Assembly: GCF_019312595.1 (NCBI RefSeq)
Contig: NZ_JAHWDQ010000001.1
Span: 496,001-560,000 of the forward strand
Source: Zhongshania aquimaris
Lineage (GTDB): Bacteria; Pseudomonadota; Gammaproteobacteria; Pseudomonadales; Spongiibacteraceae
DNA: 64,000 nucleotides
Direction: 5' to 3'
Below, piece by piece: positions 26,684 to 36,496 of the stretch (positions within the stretch are counted from its first letter, which is position 1; every line of letters begins with the position of its first letter). Position numbers and translations under genes: made by a program. The notes beneath the pieces are model-generated. The model was not told the DNA's origin and searched no databases. It saw nothing but the letters and a program-made list of their open reading frames with translations.

Positions 26684-29347
26684 CTATGAATAGTCCTGCA
26701 GACTTTTCGAGACCACCTCATACACATCGCTGGACAGCTCTGGCTCCGCCAAGACACGCTGCAATTCAGCGCGCATTAACTGCTGAGCCGCAGGCAAGTA
26801 TTTGCGCCACTTGGTTAGCGGCACTAACAAGCGCGATGCAATTTGTGGATTGCTGCGATTAAGCACCAACACTTGGTCAGCCAAAAAGCGATATCCCGCA
26901 CCGTCTTCACGATGGAAATTAACGCCGTTTTGACCACAGAAAGCGCCAATCAAAGCCCGTACTTTATTTGGATTACGAATATCAAACGCCGGATGCGACA
27001 TCAAGCCCTGCACAGTTTCCAAGGTTCCTGCCAAACGACACATTGCCTGCACTTGGAACCACTGGTTTATCACTAAGGGTTCGTGCTGCCACTGCTGATA
27101 AAAACGCTGCAATGCCTTAGCCTTGTACTCAGACTCACTATTCACTATATACGTCAGTGCCGCCAAACGATCCGTCATATTGGCGCTACTTTCAAACTGT
27201 TGAATTGCCAGGGCGATAAACTGTTCTTCCTCAAGCAACATCAAATACGCGAGCGCGGTATTCTTTAAACTCCGGCGGGCAATTTGCTCGGCGTTGGCAG
27301 CGTAGGCTTCATCACTTTCACAGCGCGAATAGCAAGCGCTCAATTCGCCTTTCAATGCTTGCGCCAAAACTTTGCGCAAGGCTTCACGGGCCTGATGAAT
27401 ACCTTGAACATCGACGGGATGAATAATCTCTGCCAAATAAGCCTCTGAAGGCAGCTGCAACATAAGCGCCACCATTGCCGCATCTAAAGACGTGTCTGCC
27501 AGTAGCTCGCGACAGGCATTGATATACTCAGCATCAGGGGAAACATTCTGGCCCGCCGCTAGCGCGCTTATCGCGCGTTTAATTTCCGCCAAGCCTAACT
27601 GCTGGCTGGCATCCCAGCGACAAAAACCATCGCTATCGCTCCGCATAAGACGCAGTAATTGGTCACGGCTATAATCAAAATCCAGTTTCACCGGCGCGGA
27701 AAAGCCGCGCAATAAGCTGGGCACCGGCTCCTCTTTGATATTATTAAATACAAACTGCTGTTCTGGCTGGCTGACGCTCAACACTAATTCGGTATTGTCT
27801 GCTGACTCGGTATTTATTTCAGCATCGGCTAACTGCAACGGCAGCTGCCCCGCATCACCAATCAAGGCAACAGCAAGGGGAATATGAAACGGTGCCTTCT
27901 CGGTCTGCCCCGGAGTTGGTGGGCACGACTGCTTGACCGCCAAGGTGTATGTCTGCGCTCGCTTATCGTAACTACCGCTAACTTCCAAGCGCGGCGTACC
28001 CGCTTGAGAATACCAATTACGAAATTGCCTTAGATCAATACCGCTGGCATCTTCCATTGCCAGCACAAAATCCTCACAGGTTACTGCTTGACCGTCGTGG
28101 CGCTCAAAATACAGATCACTACCCTTGCGGAACAATTCTGGCCCCAACAAAGTATGAATCATGCGCACAACTTCGGCGCCCTTTTCATAGACCGTCACGG
28201 TATAGAAGTTAGAAATTTCTATGAAAGAGTCTGGCCGGATGGGGTGCGCCATGGGGCCGGCATCTTCGGCAAATTGTGCTGTGCGCAACAGGGTGACATC
28301 TTCGACCCGCTTAACCGTTGGCGAACCCATATCAGACGAAAACTCGGCATCGCGAAAAACCGTGAACCCTTCCTTTAAACTCAGCTGAAACCAATCTCGA
28401 CAGGTAACACGATTACCCGACCAATTATGAAAATATTCGTGGGCAACAACGCCTTCAACGCGCTGGAAGCCGGCGTCGGTAGTTGTTTCGGGTTTTGCCA
28501 AGACACAGGAGGTATTGAAAATATTTAGGCTTTTGTTTTCCATTGCCCCCATATTAAAATCGTCAACCGCAACAATATTAAAAATATCTAAATCGTACTC
28601 ACGACCATATACCTCTTCGTCCCAGCGCATCGCATTTTTTAAAGACAGCATCGCGTGATCGCATTTATCGAGATCTTTTTCTTCGACGTAGATTTTTAAA
28701 TCCACGCCGCGGCCACTGCTAGTAATAAACTGATCTTCCACTACCGATAATTTACCGGCGACTAAGGCAAACAAATACGCGGGCTTGGGAAATGGATCCT
28801 GCCACACGGTTTTATGGAAACCGTCGGCCAGTATTTCGGTCGCTACGAGGTTGCCGTTTGACAGCAAAACAGGGTAGCGAGACTGATCAGCAACAATCTC
28901 TACGGTAAACACCGACATCACATCGGGGCGGTCTAGGTAATAAGTTATTTTTCTAAAGCCCTCTGCCTCACACTGAGTGCAAAACATACCGCTAGACTTA
29001 TATAGCCCTTCAAGAGAGGTGTTGTCTTGTGGGCGAAGTCGGGTTTCGCAGCTCAAACTAAACGCCGCCGGCACCTTGGCAATACTGAGCTGTTCGCCGC
29101 TCTGCGACCACTCACTCGGGGCTAATTCGCGGCCATCGATCGACAAGGAAACAAGTTCCAGCTCGGTGCCATGTAGCTGCAAAGGTGCATCTTGCGAGTC
29201 AGATTCGGGATTGCGTCTCAGCTCAAGTACCGAGCGCACAATGCTGTTGGTTTCACCTAATTCGAACTTCAGCGTAGTGCTATCGATTAAGAATTCGGGA
29301 ACACGATAATCACTTAAAAAGATGGTGCAAGGCTGCGCGTCGCGCAT
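26684..29347 (-). CDS. pepN: Aminopeptidase N (M1 family zinc metallopeptidase)
   Basis: 887 residues, usual for bacterial PepN. The substrate-binding MGAMENKSLN, the zinc site HEYFHNWSGNR (HExxH) and the downstream LKEGFTVFRDAEF glutamate are intact, followed by the long helical C-terminal domain. It removes N-terminal residues from peptides in the cytoplasm. The gene is first in line on this strand after DUF2797, 15 nt downstream of it. Confidence 0.97.
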   Translation of the reverse strand: MRDAQPCTIFLSDYRVPEFLIDSTTLKFELGETNSIVRSVLELRRNPESDSQDAPLQLHGTELELVSLSIDGRELAPSEWSQSGEQLSIAKVPAAFSLSCETRLRPQDNTSLEGLYKSSGMFCTQCEAEGFRKITYYLDRPDVMSVFTVEIVADQSRYPVLLSNGNLVATEILADGFHKTVWQDPFPKPAYLFALVAGKLSVVEDQFITSSGRGVDLKIYVEEKDLDKCDHAMLSLKNAMRWDEEVYGREYDLDIFNIVAVDDFNMGAMENKSLNIFNTSCVLAKPETTTDAGFQRVEGVVAHEYFHNWSGNRVTCRDWFQLSLKEGFTVFRDAEFSSDMGSPTVKRVEDVTLLRTAQFAEDAGPMAHPIRPDSFIEISNFYTVTVYEKGAEVVRMIHTLLGPELFRKGSDLYFERHDGQAVTCEDFVLAMEDASGIDLRQFRNWYSQAGTPRLEVSGSYDKRAQTYTLAVKQSCPPTPGQTEKAPFHIPLAVALIGDAGQLPLQLADAEINTESADNTELVLSVSQPEQQFVFNNIKEEPVPSLLRGFSAPVKLDFDYSRDQLLRLMRSDSDGFCRWDASQQLGLAEIKRAISALAAGQNVSPDAEYINACRELLADTSLDAAMVALMLQLPSEAYLAEIIHPVDVQGIHQAREALRKVLAQALKGELSACYSRCESDEAYAANAEQIARRSLKNTALAYLMLLEEEQFIALAIQQFESSANMTDRLAALTYIVNSESEYKAKALQRFYQQWQHEPLVINQWFQVQAMCRLAGTLETVQGLMSHPAFDIRNPNKVRALIGAFCGQNGVNFHREDGAGYRFLADQVLVLNRSNPQIASRLLVPLTKWRKYLPAAQQLMRAELQRVLAEPELSSDVYEVVSKSLQDYS

Positions 29348-29362
29348 GAAACAACTCCTGAA

Positions 29363-30205
29363 TCACAATGATTCACTGCTTAGTTCAATGTGGTATCCGG
29401 CGTACTTACGAATATTAATCACACCAGTGTCAAAAATCAGATACTGCCCTTTTATGCCCATCAAGGTCCCTTCGACTAAAGGGTCTTTGTCCAGATTGAA
29501 GGACTTAACTTTTAATGGGTATGTTTCAACCGGAAAACGAATATGCTGCACGGGAATATCGGTAATTGGCTGAATCGCCTGCAGACCATAGCGCTCTTGC
29601 AGCTCTGCAATACCTGGCTGGCAGAGCGCGCTAAGTTCGTCGCGACGCGCAGCCAAATCCACCTCGCTCGGCGCGCCTTTTAACATTGCCTGCCAACTGG
29701 TTTTGTCGGCGACATGGGCTTTAAATAAGGTTTCTACCAAGCCCGACTGCAGACGATTACTCACCCGAAATATGGGCAGGGCCGCGACCGCCCCCTGATC
29801 AATCCAGCGAGTCGGCACTTGAGTGCCGCGTGTGATGCCAACTTTGACACCCGACGAATTCGCCAAATAGACAATGTGATCAATCAAGCAGTGGCTTTCG
29901 CCCCACTCTGGCTCCCTGCAGGTCCCTTCAAAATAATGGCATTTCTCGGGGCTAACAATACAGCTATCACACTGTGCCAGTCGCTGAAAACAAGGATAGC
30001 AATAGCCTTGATTGAAACTCTTTTTGGTTAAACGTCCGCAGTGCAAACAATTAATTTGTTGGCGAAATTCCATACGCACAGTACTGCCAATTAAGGCATT
30101 TATCTCACGCAGCTCATCGCCTATGGGCATGCTGTACATCGCCAAGTCATCGACCAAGCTGGTTTTCATTTTTGCTACTGGGCCGACCAAACTAGAAAGG
30201 CTCAT
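29363..30205 (-). CDS. DUF2797 protein
   Basis: 280 residues, function unknown. Cysteine pairs in the first half (CLHCG, CYPC, CDSC, CHYFEGTC) suggest a zinc-binding domain. The following segment YLANSSGVKVGITRGTQVPTRWIDQGA recalls the strand-helix of GIY-YIG nuclease folds, but I cannot confirm nuclease residues. DUF2797 genes commonly sit with pepN and yeaC as here (pepN 15 nt downstream, yeaC 3 nt upstream), suggesting one operon. Confidence 0.85.
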   Translation of the reverse strand: MSLSSLVGPVAKMKTSLVDDLAMYSMPIGDELREINALIGSTVRMEFRQQINCLHCGRLTKKSFNQGYCYPCFQRLAQCDSCIVSPEKCHYFEGTCREPEWGESHCLIDHIVYLANSSGVKVGITRGTQVPTRWIDQGAVAALPIFRVSNRLQSGLVETLFKAHVADKTSWQAMLKGAPSEVDLAARRDELSALCQPGIAELQERYGLQAIQPITDIPVQHIRFPVETYPLKVKSFNLDKDPLVEGTLMGIKGQYLIFDTGVINIRKYAGYHIELSSESL

Positions 30206-30208
30206 TAA

Positions 30209-30487
30209 TTACTCCGCCCACTTCAAAACTTGATCTTGACCTGCTTCGTCGTGGCTGTGGTCATCGCCACAAACTTCGCCCTCAGCTTTGCTACCGCGAT
30301 CTATAAAACCGACCCGCTCACTCTCTGCATTCACTTTTAAATCGTAGGCGATGACGCCAGCCATGCAGTGCTCACGCTGTTCGACTGTTAACACCCGCCC
30401 ATCAGGCCATTTACCAATTTCCACAGCGCGCTTCAGGCCTTCGTAAATCGCCGGGGTAATATTGTCGACTAACTGTTCAAAATCCAT
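30209..30487 (-). CDS. yeaC: YeaC (DUF1315) protein
   Basis: 92 residues from the ATG at 30487; an upstream in-frame GTG at 30499 would add four residues, but MDFEQLVDNITPAIYEGLKRAVEIGKWPDG starts as E. coli YeaC does. Family function is unknown. The C-terminal tail is acidic and histidine-containing (GDDHSHDEAGQ). It is the first gene of the yeaC-DUF2797-pepN cluster. Confidence 0.88.
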   Translation of the reverse strand: MDFEQLVDNITPAIYEGLKRAVEIGKWPDGRVLTVEQREHCMAGVIAYDLKVNAESERVGFIDRGSKAEGEVCGDDHSHDEAGQDQVLKWAE

Positions 30488-30549
30488 CACAACTCTCACT
30501 ATCGTCGCTCACCACAATGAAAAAGTGGCCGGCGATTATATACCAAAAT

Positions 30550-31401
30550 TCACACCACTTTGCGGTCGAGTAGCGCTGCGGCCAAGCCTAATACGATACC
30601 TAACAGAAGGCCGCTAACGTGGGCAGTATTAGCAACGGCACCCACCCCTAACAACTCAGTAAAACCAGCGATACAAAGCAATAGCCACACGATCATCACC
30701 ACCGCAACACCATTAGCCAACGGGAAGGCTTGCGCAGGCCGGCAACGATTCCAGATCACGATATAGCCCAACAAGCCATAAATCACGCCAGACATACCAC
30801 CAAATAAAGAGACGCTACTGATCGCCTGGGCAATATTAGAACCCGCCGCAACCAGCACAAAGAGACCCAAAATACGGACCCTACCCTGGCGACGCTCTAT
30901 CATCCCGCCGAGCTCCCACAACCAGAGACTATTAAATACAATATGCATAAGGCCAAAATGCAAAAACGCTGGGGTAATTACTCGCCACAACTGCCCTACC
31001 GGCCAATCACCGCGCAATCCGCCGTCAACAATATAGAGCTGATAAAAACTAAGATACGGCAGATATTGATAATTGCGGTCAAGCACCGGCAACAGAGCAC
31101 CTAGCAAGCTCAACACCAGCAAGATCGCCACTACCGGCACGCTGAAAAATCGACGATACCACTGGTCACGTACAGGACTTGGCACCCGCTCGAATGTCAC
31201 CGACGCCAATTCTGGATCGCCAGCTTGGATACGTTCGAAAAGCGCTTTAGCCTGAGCAGCATGATGCTCTGAACCAACCCACACCACCTGCATACCTCGC
31301 TCTTCGGCGATACGATGTGGAACTGAGCTCTGCCAAAGCAGCAAGGAGAATTTCTCTAAGTCTGTACTTAAGGGTAACCGCAAACTCACTATTTCAGTCA
31401 T
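30550..31401 (-). CDS. GlpG-like rhomboid intramembrane serine protease
   Basis: 283 residues from the ATG at 31401; the open frame extends to 31524 but those extra 41 residues overlap nadK and lack family similarity. An N-terminal soluble domain (about 1-75, AEERGMQVVWVG) resembles that of GlpG. The rhomboid core has HFGLMHIVFNSLWLWELG, the catalytic serine GGMSGVIYG and the catalytic histidine ANTAHVSGLLLG. It cleaves membrane proteins within the bilayer. It overlaps nadK by 8 nt and so is co-transcribed. Confidence 0.93.
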   Translation of the reverse strand: MTEIVSLRLPLSTDLEKFSLLLWQSSVPHRIAEERGMQVVWVGSEHHAAQAKALFERIQAGDPELASVTFERVPSPVRDQWYRRFFSVPVVAILLVLSLLGALLPVLDRNYQYLPYLSFYQLYIVDGGLRGDWPVGQLWRVITPAFLHFGLMHIVFNSLWLWELGGMIERRQGRVRILGLFVLVAAGSNIAQAISSVSLFGGMSGVIYGLLGYIVIWNRCRPAQAFPLANGVAVVMIVWLLLCIAGFTELLGVGAVANTAHVSGLLLGIVLGLAAALLDRKVV

Positions 31402-32287
31402 CGGACTCCTCTTTACCGATATGCGCTCCCCACCCAAGTTTATCGCGGCAACTTGCATAAAAGCTGTGATCCAAGGGGTGCACCAAACGTAATTTATGCG
31501 GCTTTTTACGCACGTAGATAACATCGCCAGGTTGAGATGTTATTTTTACTTGGCCATCGCAGGTCACCGGCGGGTGCACGATATTACTCCGACCAACCAC
31601 CATCTTAATTTCACTTTTTCCGTCAATCACAATCGGACGGCTACTTAGGGTATGGGGAAACATTGGCACAATGGCGACGGCATCTAATCGCGGGTGCATA
31701 ATTGGGCCGCCAGCGGACAAGGCATATGCCGTGGAACCCGTGGGAGTGGCAATTATCAATCCGTCCGAGCGCTGCCGGTATACAAACTCACCATCGATAA
31801 ATAATTCGAACTCCATCATGTGACCCGAGGTGCCAGAGTTCAATACCACGTCGTTTAAGGCGTCGCCACGACCCACCGGCTCGCCATCTCGAAGGACTTC
31901 AACATCTAAAAGAAACCGCTTTTCTAAGCGATAGTGGCCATCCAGTACCGCGCCAACCTGAGTCTCAATATCATCGGGTGATATATCTGTTAAAAAACCT
32001 AGCCGACCACGGTTAACACCTAACACCGGCGCATTATGTCTCGCCAGTGTTCTCGCCGCACCGAGTAAACTTCCATCACCACCAACCACTATAATCAGGT
32101 CGCAAACTTCGCCGATCATACGGCGAGAACTTACCCGCAAACTGTGTCCAGGCAGCAGTTCCGACACCGCTTCATCAAGCACAACACCTAGCTCGCGAGC
32201 CTGCAGAAAATCTATTAAGCGCTTAAGGGTTTCGGCAACACCGTTGCCTTCCCGCCCTATCACACCTATATTGCGAAACTGTTCCAT
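31394..32287 (-). CDS. nadK: NAD kinase
   Basis: 297 residues, usual length. The nucleotide-binding VVGGDGSLLGAAR and GVNRGRLGFLTD motifs, NDVVLNSG and TPTGSTAYALSAGGPI are all visible. It phosphorylates NAD to NADP in the cytoplasm. It is the first gene of a two-gene nadK-rhomboid operon, divergent from the DUF1853 gene. Confidence 0.97.
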   Translation of the reverse strand: MEQFRNIGVIGREGNGVAETLKRLIDFLQARELGVVLDEAVSELLPGHSLRVSSRRMIGEVCDLIIVVGGDGSLLGAARTLARHNAPVLGVNRGRLGFLTDISPDDIETQVGAVLDGHYRLEKRFLLDVEVLRDGEPVGRGDALNDVVLNSGTSGHMMEFELFIDGEFVYRQRSDGLIIATPTGSTAYALSAGGPIMHPRLDAVAIVPMFPHTLSSRPIVIDGKSEIKMVVGRSNIVHPPVTCDGQVKITSQPGDVIYVRKKPHKLRLVHPLDHSFYASCRDKLGWGAHIGKEESDD

Positions 32288-32430
32288 AATACCTACTGCC
32301 GACTATCGGGCGCTTATTATACTAAAAGAGCGGGCCTTTGGGCGCCAGTCGGGAGTTTGGAACAGAACGACGCTAGGCCGCAAGCAAAATTAAGGGCTGT
32401 CGAAGCGCCCACACTGTTAATGAATGGAGC

Positions 32431-33312
32431 TTGACCATCGCAAGCAAATTACCTCAATTTAAGTCATCACTTGTACGCGCCCTTGCGTGGAGCTGCTTTA
32501 GCGAAACCTTAATTAATGAAGTCTCTTGCGCGACGGGGCCGGTTTATCGTCCCCGCCTAGCGTTAACAGGTCGGCGTCTCGAATGGCTAATGCAACTTGA
32601 TGCGGATACCCAATCCCTTGAAGAATACTTGGATAAGCACTGCCACAGCACTCGCCTAGGTTTGGTCTATGAAAGCCTTTGGCATTTTTTTCTAGACCAA
32701 GATCCCGACACCGATCTCATTGCCCACAATATCCCCGTGCGCGATGGAAAAATCACCTTGGGGGAATTTGACCTAATTTATTTCTGCAGAGTGTCAAAAC
32801 GCCATATCCATCTTGAACTCGCCGTAAAATTCTTTCTGGGAATACCGAACACGAACGCGCCACCAAATTTAAATCAGTGGTTTGGCCCAAATCGCGCAGA
32901 TAGATTAGACCGCAAATTGGCCAGACTCACTCAACATCAACTACCGCTCGCTTACACCGAGGCAGGACGCCAAGTCATTCGGGAATTGGGTATTGATAAT
33001 GTTGAACAAGAACTTCAAGTAAGCGGTATTTTGTTCCACTCCGATCACGACAAGCGCCAAACCCCGTCGCTCAATACCGATCACCAACGCGGCGATTGGC
33101 TCAGCGTAAGCAAATTTCGAGAAGAGCAAACTCAGCCGTCAAAACAGTCTGACTGGCGATATATTGAAAAACCCCGCTGGCTGGGCGCTGAGTTTAATGA
33201 CGCCACCACGCTCAGCGACGCACATATAGATTTAGCCCAAAAAAAACCTATCATGCTGATTAATGATCAGCAACAACGTCGGTTTTTAGTTGCAGATAAT
33301 TGGGCTGATTAG
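32431..33312 (+). CDS. DUF1853 protein
   Basis: About 293 residues. Family motifs of DUF1853 are seen: HSTRLGLVYESLWHFFL, HNIPVRDGKITLGEFDLIYF, HLELAVKFFLG, and WFGPNRADRLDRKLARL. The ELAVK and GEFD segments recall nuclease-like folds (conserved E-x-K), but no activity is established. The start at 32431 is a TTG; the nearby ATGs are out of frame, so the true N-terminus is uncertain. It converges with the PLP enzyme gene 15 nt downstream. Confidence 0.82.
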   Translation: MTIASKLPQFKSSLVRALAWSCFSETLINEVSCATGPVYRPRLALTGRRLEWLMQLDADTQSLEEYLDKHCHSTRLGLVYESLWHFFLDQDPDTDLIAHNIPVRDGKITLGEFDLIYFCRVSKRHIHLELAVKFFLGIPNTNAPPNLNQWFGPNRADRLDRKLARLTQHQLPLAYTEAGRQVIRELGIDNVEQELQVSGILFHSDHDKRQTPSLNTDHQRGDWLSVSKFREEQTQPSKQSDWRYIEKPRWLGAEFNDATTLSDAHIDLAQKKPIMLINDQQQRRFLVADNWAD

Positions 33313-33327
33313 TATAAACAAGGCGTG

Positions 33328-34212
33328 TCATTCTGGATTCAAACCAAAGCCGCGCCGGCCCTGCAGTCCGCCAGTGTGAACAAGTAACACCCGAATACCT
33401 GCGGCAAATTCATTATTATCCACCATACACTGGAGCGCATAAGCCGCCTTTGCCGTATATATTGGGTCAAGATAAACTCCGTACTCAAGCTCGAATTCCT
33501 CCATATATTGGGCCATCTGCTCAGGCAAGTGCGCGTATGCCCCGCCGTGAAACCGATGATCCAAGCGCCAATTTCCTCGATCACCCTTAAGCGACTGAAA
33601 CATTGCAGTTATGTCTGAGGCCATAAATTTTTCGGCCTTTAATACTGGCACGCCGATAACACTGACACCCTCAGCCACTTTTGATGCAATCCCAACCAGC
33701 GTTGTGCCCGTGCCGCAGGCCAAAACTATTGCGGCATAGTCTCCACCGGCATTGGGTATTAAGTCGACAATACCCGCACAGCCTTTAGCACCAAGAGTGT
33801 TTCCACCGCCCTCGGGAACTATGTAAGCACTGGGATATTGAGCCTGTAGCTCAGAGATAAAGTCTTGATCATGGCGGCGTCGATACTCGCTGCGGCTTAA
33901 ATAGTGCAGCGACATTCCCCAGCGCTTTGCGTCTTGCAAGGTTGGGGTGAGCTCCGAGCTTGAATCGGCGCGCACACAGCCTATCGTCGCAAACCCTTTC
34001 GAGAAGCCAACGGCCGCCAATGCATGTAAATGGTTAGAGTAAGCGCCACCAAAACTGAGTATAGAATCAGCAGCGGCATGCTCTGCCGCCTCAATATTCA
34101 ATACTAACTTGAACCATTTATTACCCGACGCGGAGCTTTCGACGGAATCTAATCGCAGTATATCGACACCCACTCCGCTCGACGAAGTGAACAAATACTC
34201 TATCAAGCTCAT
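33328..34212 (-). CDS. PLP-dependent D-cysteine desulfhydrase / ACC deaminase family protein
   Basis: 294 residues. The Schiff-base lysine is in ASGNKWFKL, followed by FGGAYSNHLHALAAVG (the phosphate/substrate loop), VPEGGGNTLGAKG and the C-terminal LLVHTGGLQG. This is the tryptophan-synthase beta fold of the ACC deaminase/D-cysteine desulfhydrase group. The specific substrate cannot be told from sequence; D-cysteine would fit the cysH and YeeE/YedE sulfur theme. Confidence 0.87.
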   Translation of the reverse strand: MSLIEYLFTSSSGVGVDILRLDSVESSASGNKWFKLVLNIEAAEHAAADSILSFGGAYSNHLHALAAVGFSKGFATIGCVRADSSSELTPTLQDAKRWGMSLHYLSRSEYRRRHDQDFISELQAQYPSAYIVPEGGGNTLGAKGCAGIVDLIPNAGGDYAAIVLACGTGTTLVGIASKVAEGVSVIGVPVLKAEKFMASDITAMFQSLKGDRGNWRLDHRFHGGAYAHLPEQMAQYMEEFELEYGVYLDPIYTAKAAYALQCMVDNNEFAAGIRVLLVHTGGLQGRRGFGLNPE

Positions 34213-34248
34213 CTCAGAGCGTGCGAATTAACAAGGTTGCAAAGAGCA

Positions 34249-35634
34249 TTACGACAAACCCGACGTACTATGTTCATGGCAACGATCGCTCTCACCAGAC
34301 CGAAACAACATAGGCCGCATCACTTTTTTAATAGGTTGACCGCAATATTGCATATCGTCATCTGTGGCACGACAAATCGGTAATCGATAATGGGCTAGCC
34401 ACTCACGATATTGAGCATCTGACACCTCACAGCGCGAGGCAACATAGAGCAGAGGTTCACGAAGGTACTCAGGCATTTCTTCTTGCGATATCACCAAGTG
34501 CTCCACCCCGGGATGATAAGCAATAAACACAACACCTTTTTCAACCATTGTTTTCAAAAGCTTGTCGTCACTGTCTACCATCAATGTTCTATTTTGTTCG
34601 CGCAAGGTACTTAATTCGCCACGCAGCTCAACTATTTCGGTCGAGCGGTCATAGAGCTCCCGTTCACGCCGATGTAATGTATCTTCTAATTGAAGCGCCT
34701 GGTCTTTTAAACGTCGCTCCAGCTCCTCGGCGTACTCCTTACGTAATTCTTCCATTTGCACTTGATAGTCATGTCCGCCTCGAGATAATAATGCCTCTAG
34801 CTCTTCTGTCTTTTGGTGCAATAGTCGCTGCTGCCTACCCAAGCGCGACTGCACTTCCTGCTCCAACTTTGACAAATCCTCCAACTTCGCCTTTTGATCT
34901 TTTATTAGCAGTTCGCGCTCACGAAGTTGACGCGTGAACTCCTCTGCTTGTGACTCTAAGGCACTGCTGTATGTTTCCGCCTGGGTGGCAAGTTTTAGTT
35001 GTTCCGCGCTTCTTATGGCAAGTAATTTACGGCGATAGCGGCGATGAAAAATGGGGCCAGACTTGGGCTGGGGCTCTGATGGGCGCTGGGATTTAGGCTG
35101 CGCTTGGTCGAGCGGAACGGAAGTGGTCTGAACCTCTGCCTGGGTTTTAAAAAAATCAGACACATTGCCGCGGGGAATCACACGGTTACCACTCTCACTA
35201 ATGATACCTAGACGGTTGCGAGTCGCTGCCGCGCTAATCCTACTAAATGTACCATGTGTGCCCGTGTCTGGATCCCACAGCTGCCGACGATACCATGCGA
35301 CTGGACACGCACTGCGACAGGCAACACGAATGGGGCCCGCCCCTAAATCAGGGCCATAGCTGGCGTGGTCAAGTAAATGCCGAAGCGGGATATTCCAATG
35401 ACCAGTAACTCTGCCTCGACCGTCAAAACTGATCATAAAGAACACCACACCAGTAACCACCAGCGTATCTTCTATTTGAACAAAAGCGGCCTGAATCTCG
35501 TCGCTCGCAAAATCAGGAATGCCAACCACGTCATCCAGTACAGCTTCAAATTCGGCAAAGAACATCTCTTTAACGACGTCACTACCTTTAAAAAAAACCA
35601 CCGCCTCAGTTAATGCGCCCAAATAAACCTCCAC
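34249..35634 (-). CDS. Unrecognised protein with central coiled coil
   Basis: 461 residues from the GTG at 35634; a TTG at 35622 with GGAGG 5 nt upstream is an equally good start. I do not recognise the family. Residues 1-160 form a compact domain (ISFDGRGRVTGHWNIPLRHL, CRSACPVAWYRRQLWDP). A proline-rich linker (175-195) leads to a basic stretch (HRRYRRKLLAIR, 197-208), then a coiled coil rich in Glu, Leu, Gln and Arg (about 205-360). The C-terminal 100 residues carry cysteines (RCEVS, PICRA, YCGQPI, RCHEH) that may bind a metal. No signal peptide. It lies 35 nt upstream of the PLP gene. Confidence 0.75.
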   Translation of the reverse strand: MEVYLGALTEAVVFFKGSDVVKEMFFAEFEAVLDDVVGIPDFASDEIQAAFVQIEDTLVVTGVVFFMISFDGRGRVTGHWNIPLRHLLDHASYGPDLGAGPIRVACRSACPVAWYRRQLWDPDTGTHGTFSRISAAATRNRLGIISESGNRVIPRGNVSDFFKTQAEVQTTSVPLDQAQPKSQRPSEPQPKSGPIFHRRYRRKLLAIRSAEQLKLATQAETYSSALESQAEEFTRQLRERELLIKDQKAKLEDLSKLEQEVQSRLGRQQRLLHQKTEELEALLSRGGHDYQVQMEELRKEYAEELERRLKDQALQLEDTLHRRERELYDRSTEIVELRGELSTLREQNRTLMVDSDDKLLKTMVEKGVVFIAYHPGVEHLVISQEEMPEYLREPLLYVASRCEVSDAQYREWLAHYRLPICRATDDDMQYCGQPIKKVMRPMLFRSGESDRCHEHSTSGLS

Positions 35635-35911
35635 TCACATTTTAAATATGCCGGCGACAGTTAAAAGTAGTACAAAAAAACCAATCGCAATTACGAAAGA
35701 CATTATAGGTGAGAAATCAATTGCAACGAGAAAAAAGTGGAATAACGGAGGGCTTCCACAACAAAATGGAAATGATGACACGACGAGCGTATGGTTTTAG
35801 AAACTTTGAAAATTACAGTATGACAGTGCTGGCCCACTGCGGGTGGGACGGTGTGATTAACAGGGTTTGATGAGTGCCATCCCCCGTTAATGGGGTAGAG
35901 CCAATAAATGT

Positions 35912-35988
35912 TGGCGGACCGGACGGGACTCGAACCCGCGACCTCCGGCGTGACAGGCCGGCATTCTAACCAACTGAACTACCGGTCC
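35912..35988 (-). tRNA. tRNA-Asp (anticodon GTC)
   Basis: 77 nt including an encoded CCA. The minus strand folds as a cloverleaf: acceptor GGACCGG/CCGGTCC, anticodon stem CCGGC with loop CTGTCAC giving anticodon GTC, and T arm GGTTCGAGTCC. Identical to the second copy at 36065-36141. Confidence 0.97.
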
Positions 35989-36064
35989 AGATATAAACAT
36001 AGATCACAAGCATCTGGCGATGAGTGCAATATATGAGAAAAACAAGGGAGGCCTGACTAAAAGT

Positions 36065-36141
36065 TGGCGGACCGGACGGGACTCGAACCCGCGACCTCCG
36101 GCGTGACAGGCCGGCATTCTAACCAACTGAACTACCGGTCC
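36065..36141 (-). tRNA. tRNA-Asp (anticodon GTC), second copy
   Basis: Same 77 nt including CCA as the copy at 35912-35988; 76 nt separate them. Tandem duplicate tRNA-Asp with tRNA-Val upstream is a common gammaproteobacterial cluster, probably one transcript reading Val-Asp-Asp. Confidence 0.97.
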
Positions 36142-36160
36142 GCATACTTTTACACGATTA

Positions 36161-36236
36161 TGGTGGGTGATGACGGGATCGAACCGCCGACCCTCTGCTT
36201 GTAAGGCAGATGCTCTCCCAGCTGAGCTAATCACCC
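36161..36236 (-). tRNA. tRNA-Val (anticodon TAC)
   Basis: 76 nt including CCA. Acceptor GGGTGAT, D arm AGCTCAGCTGGGAGAGC, anticodon loop CTTACAA giving TAC, T arm GGTTCGATCC. First of the Val-Asp-Asp tRNA cluster on the minus strand. Confidence 0.97.
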
Positions 36237-36496
36237 TCTCAATCGAGTGAGGCGCATTCTACAGTAATCGCTTTCGGTGTCAAATACTGGACGCTGTTTT
36301 TTTACATTTTCTTTATAAAAAAGCTATAACACTGATTTTGTTCATTTTTTATCCAAGAATTGAACCTCTGACTAGAGCCAACAAATCAATGAATTAAGGC
36401 GCGCTGTACAGCGTCGCCAGAGCTGATTACCATTAGCGCCAATCTTGAATCAGATTCCCTGCACGCCCTTTTGATCGTTAAAATTGAGACTGAAAC

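Noticed and set aside
31402-31524. N-terminal extension of the rhomboid gene
   Set aside because: It lies inside nadK and has no family similarity; the ATG at 31401 gives a standard GlpG-like start.
36004-36234. Minus-strand reading frame across the tRNA genes
   Set aside because: It overlaps a tRNA-Asp and the tRNA-Val, so it is an artefact of tRNA sequence.
35912-36236. tRNA-associated integrative element
   Set aside because: No integrase, no displaced tRNA 3' end and no atypical genes next to the tRNA cluster.
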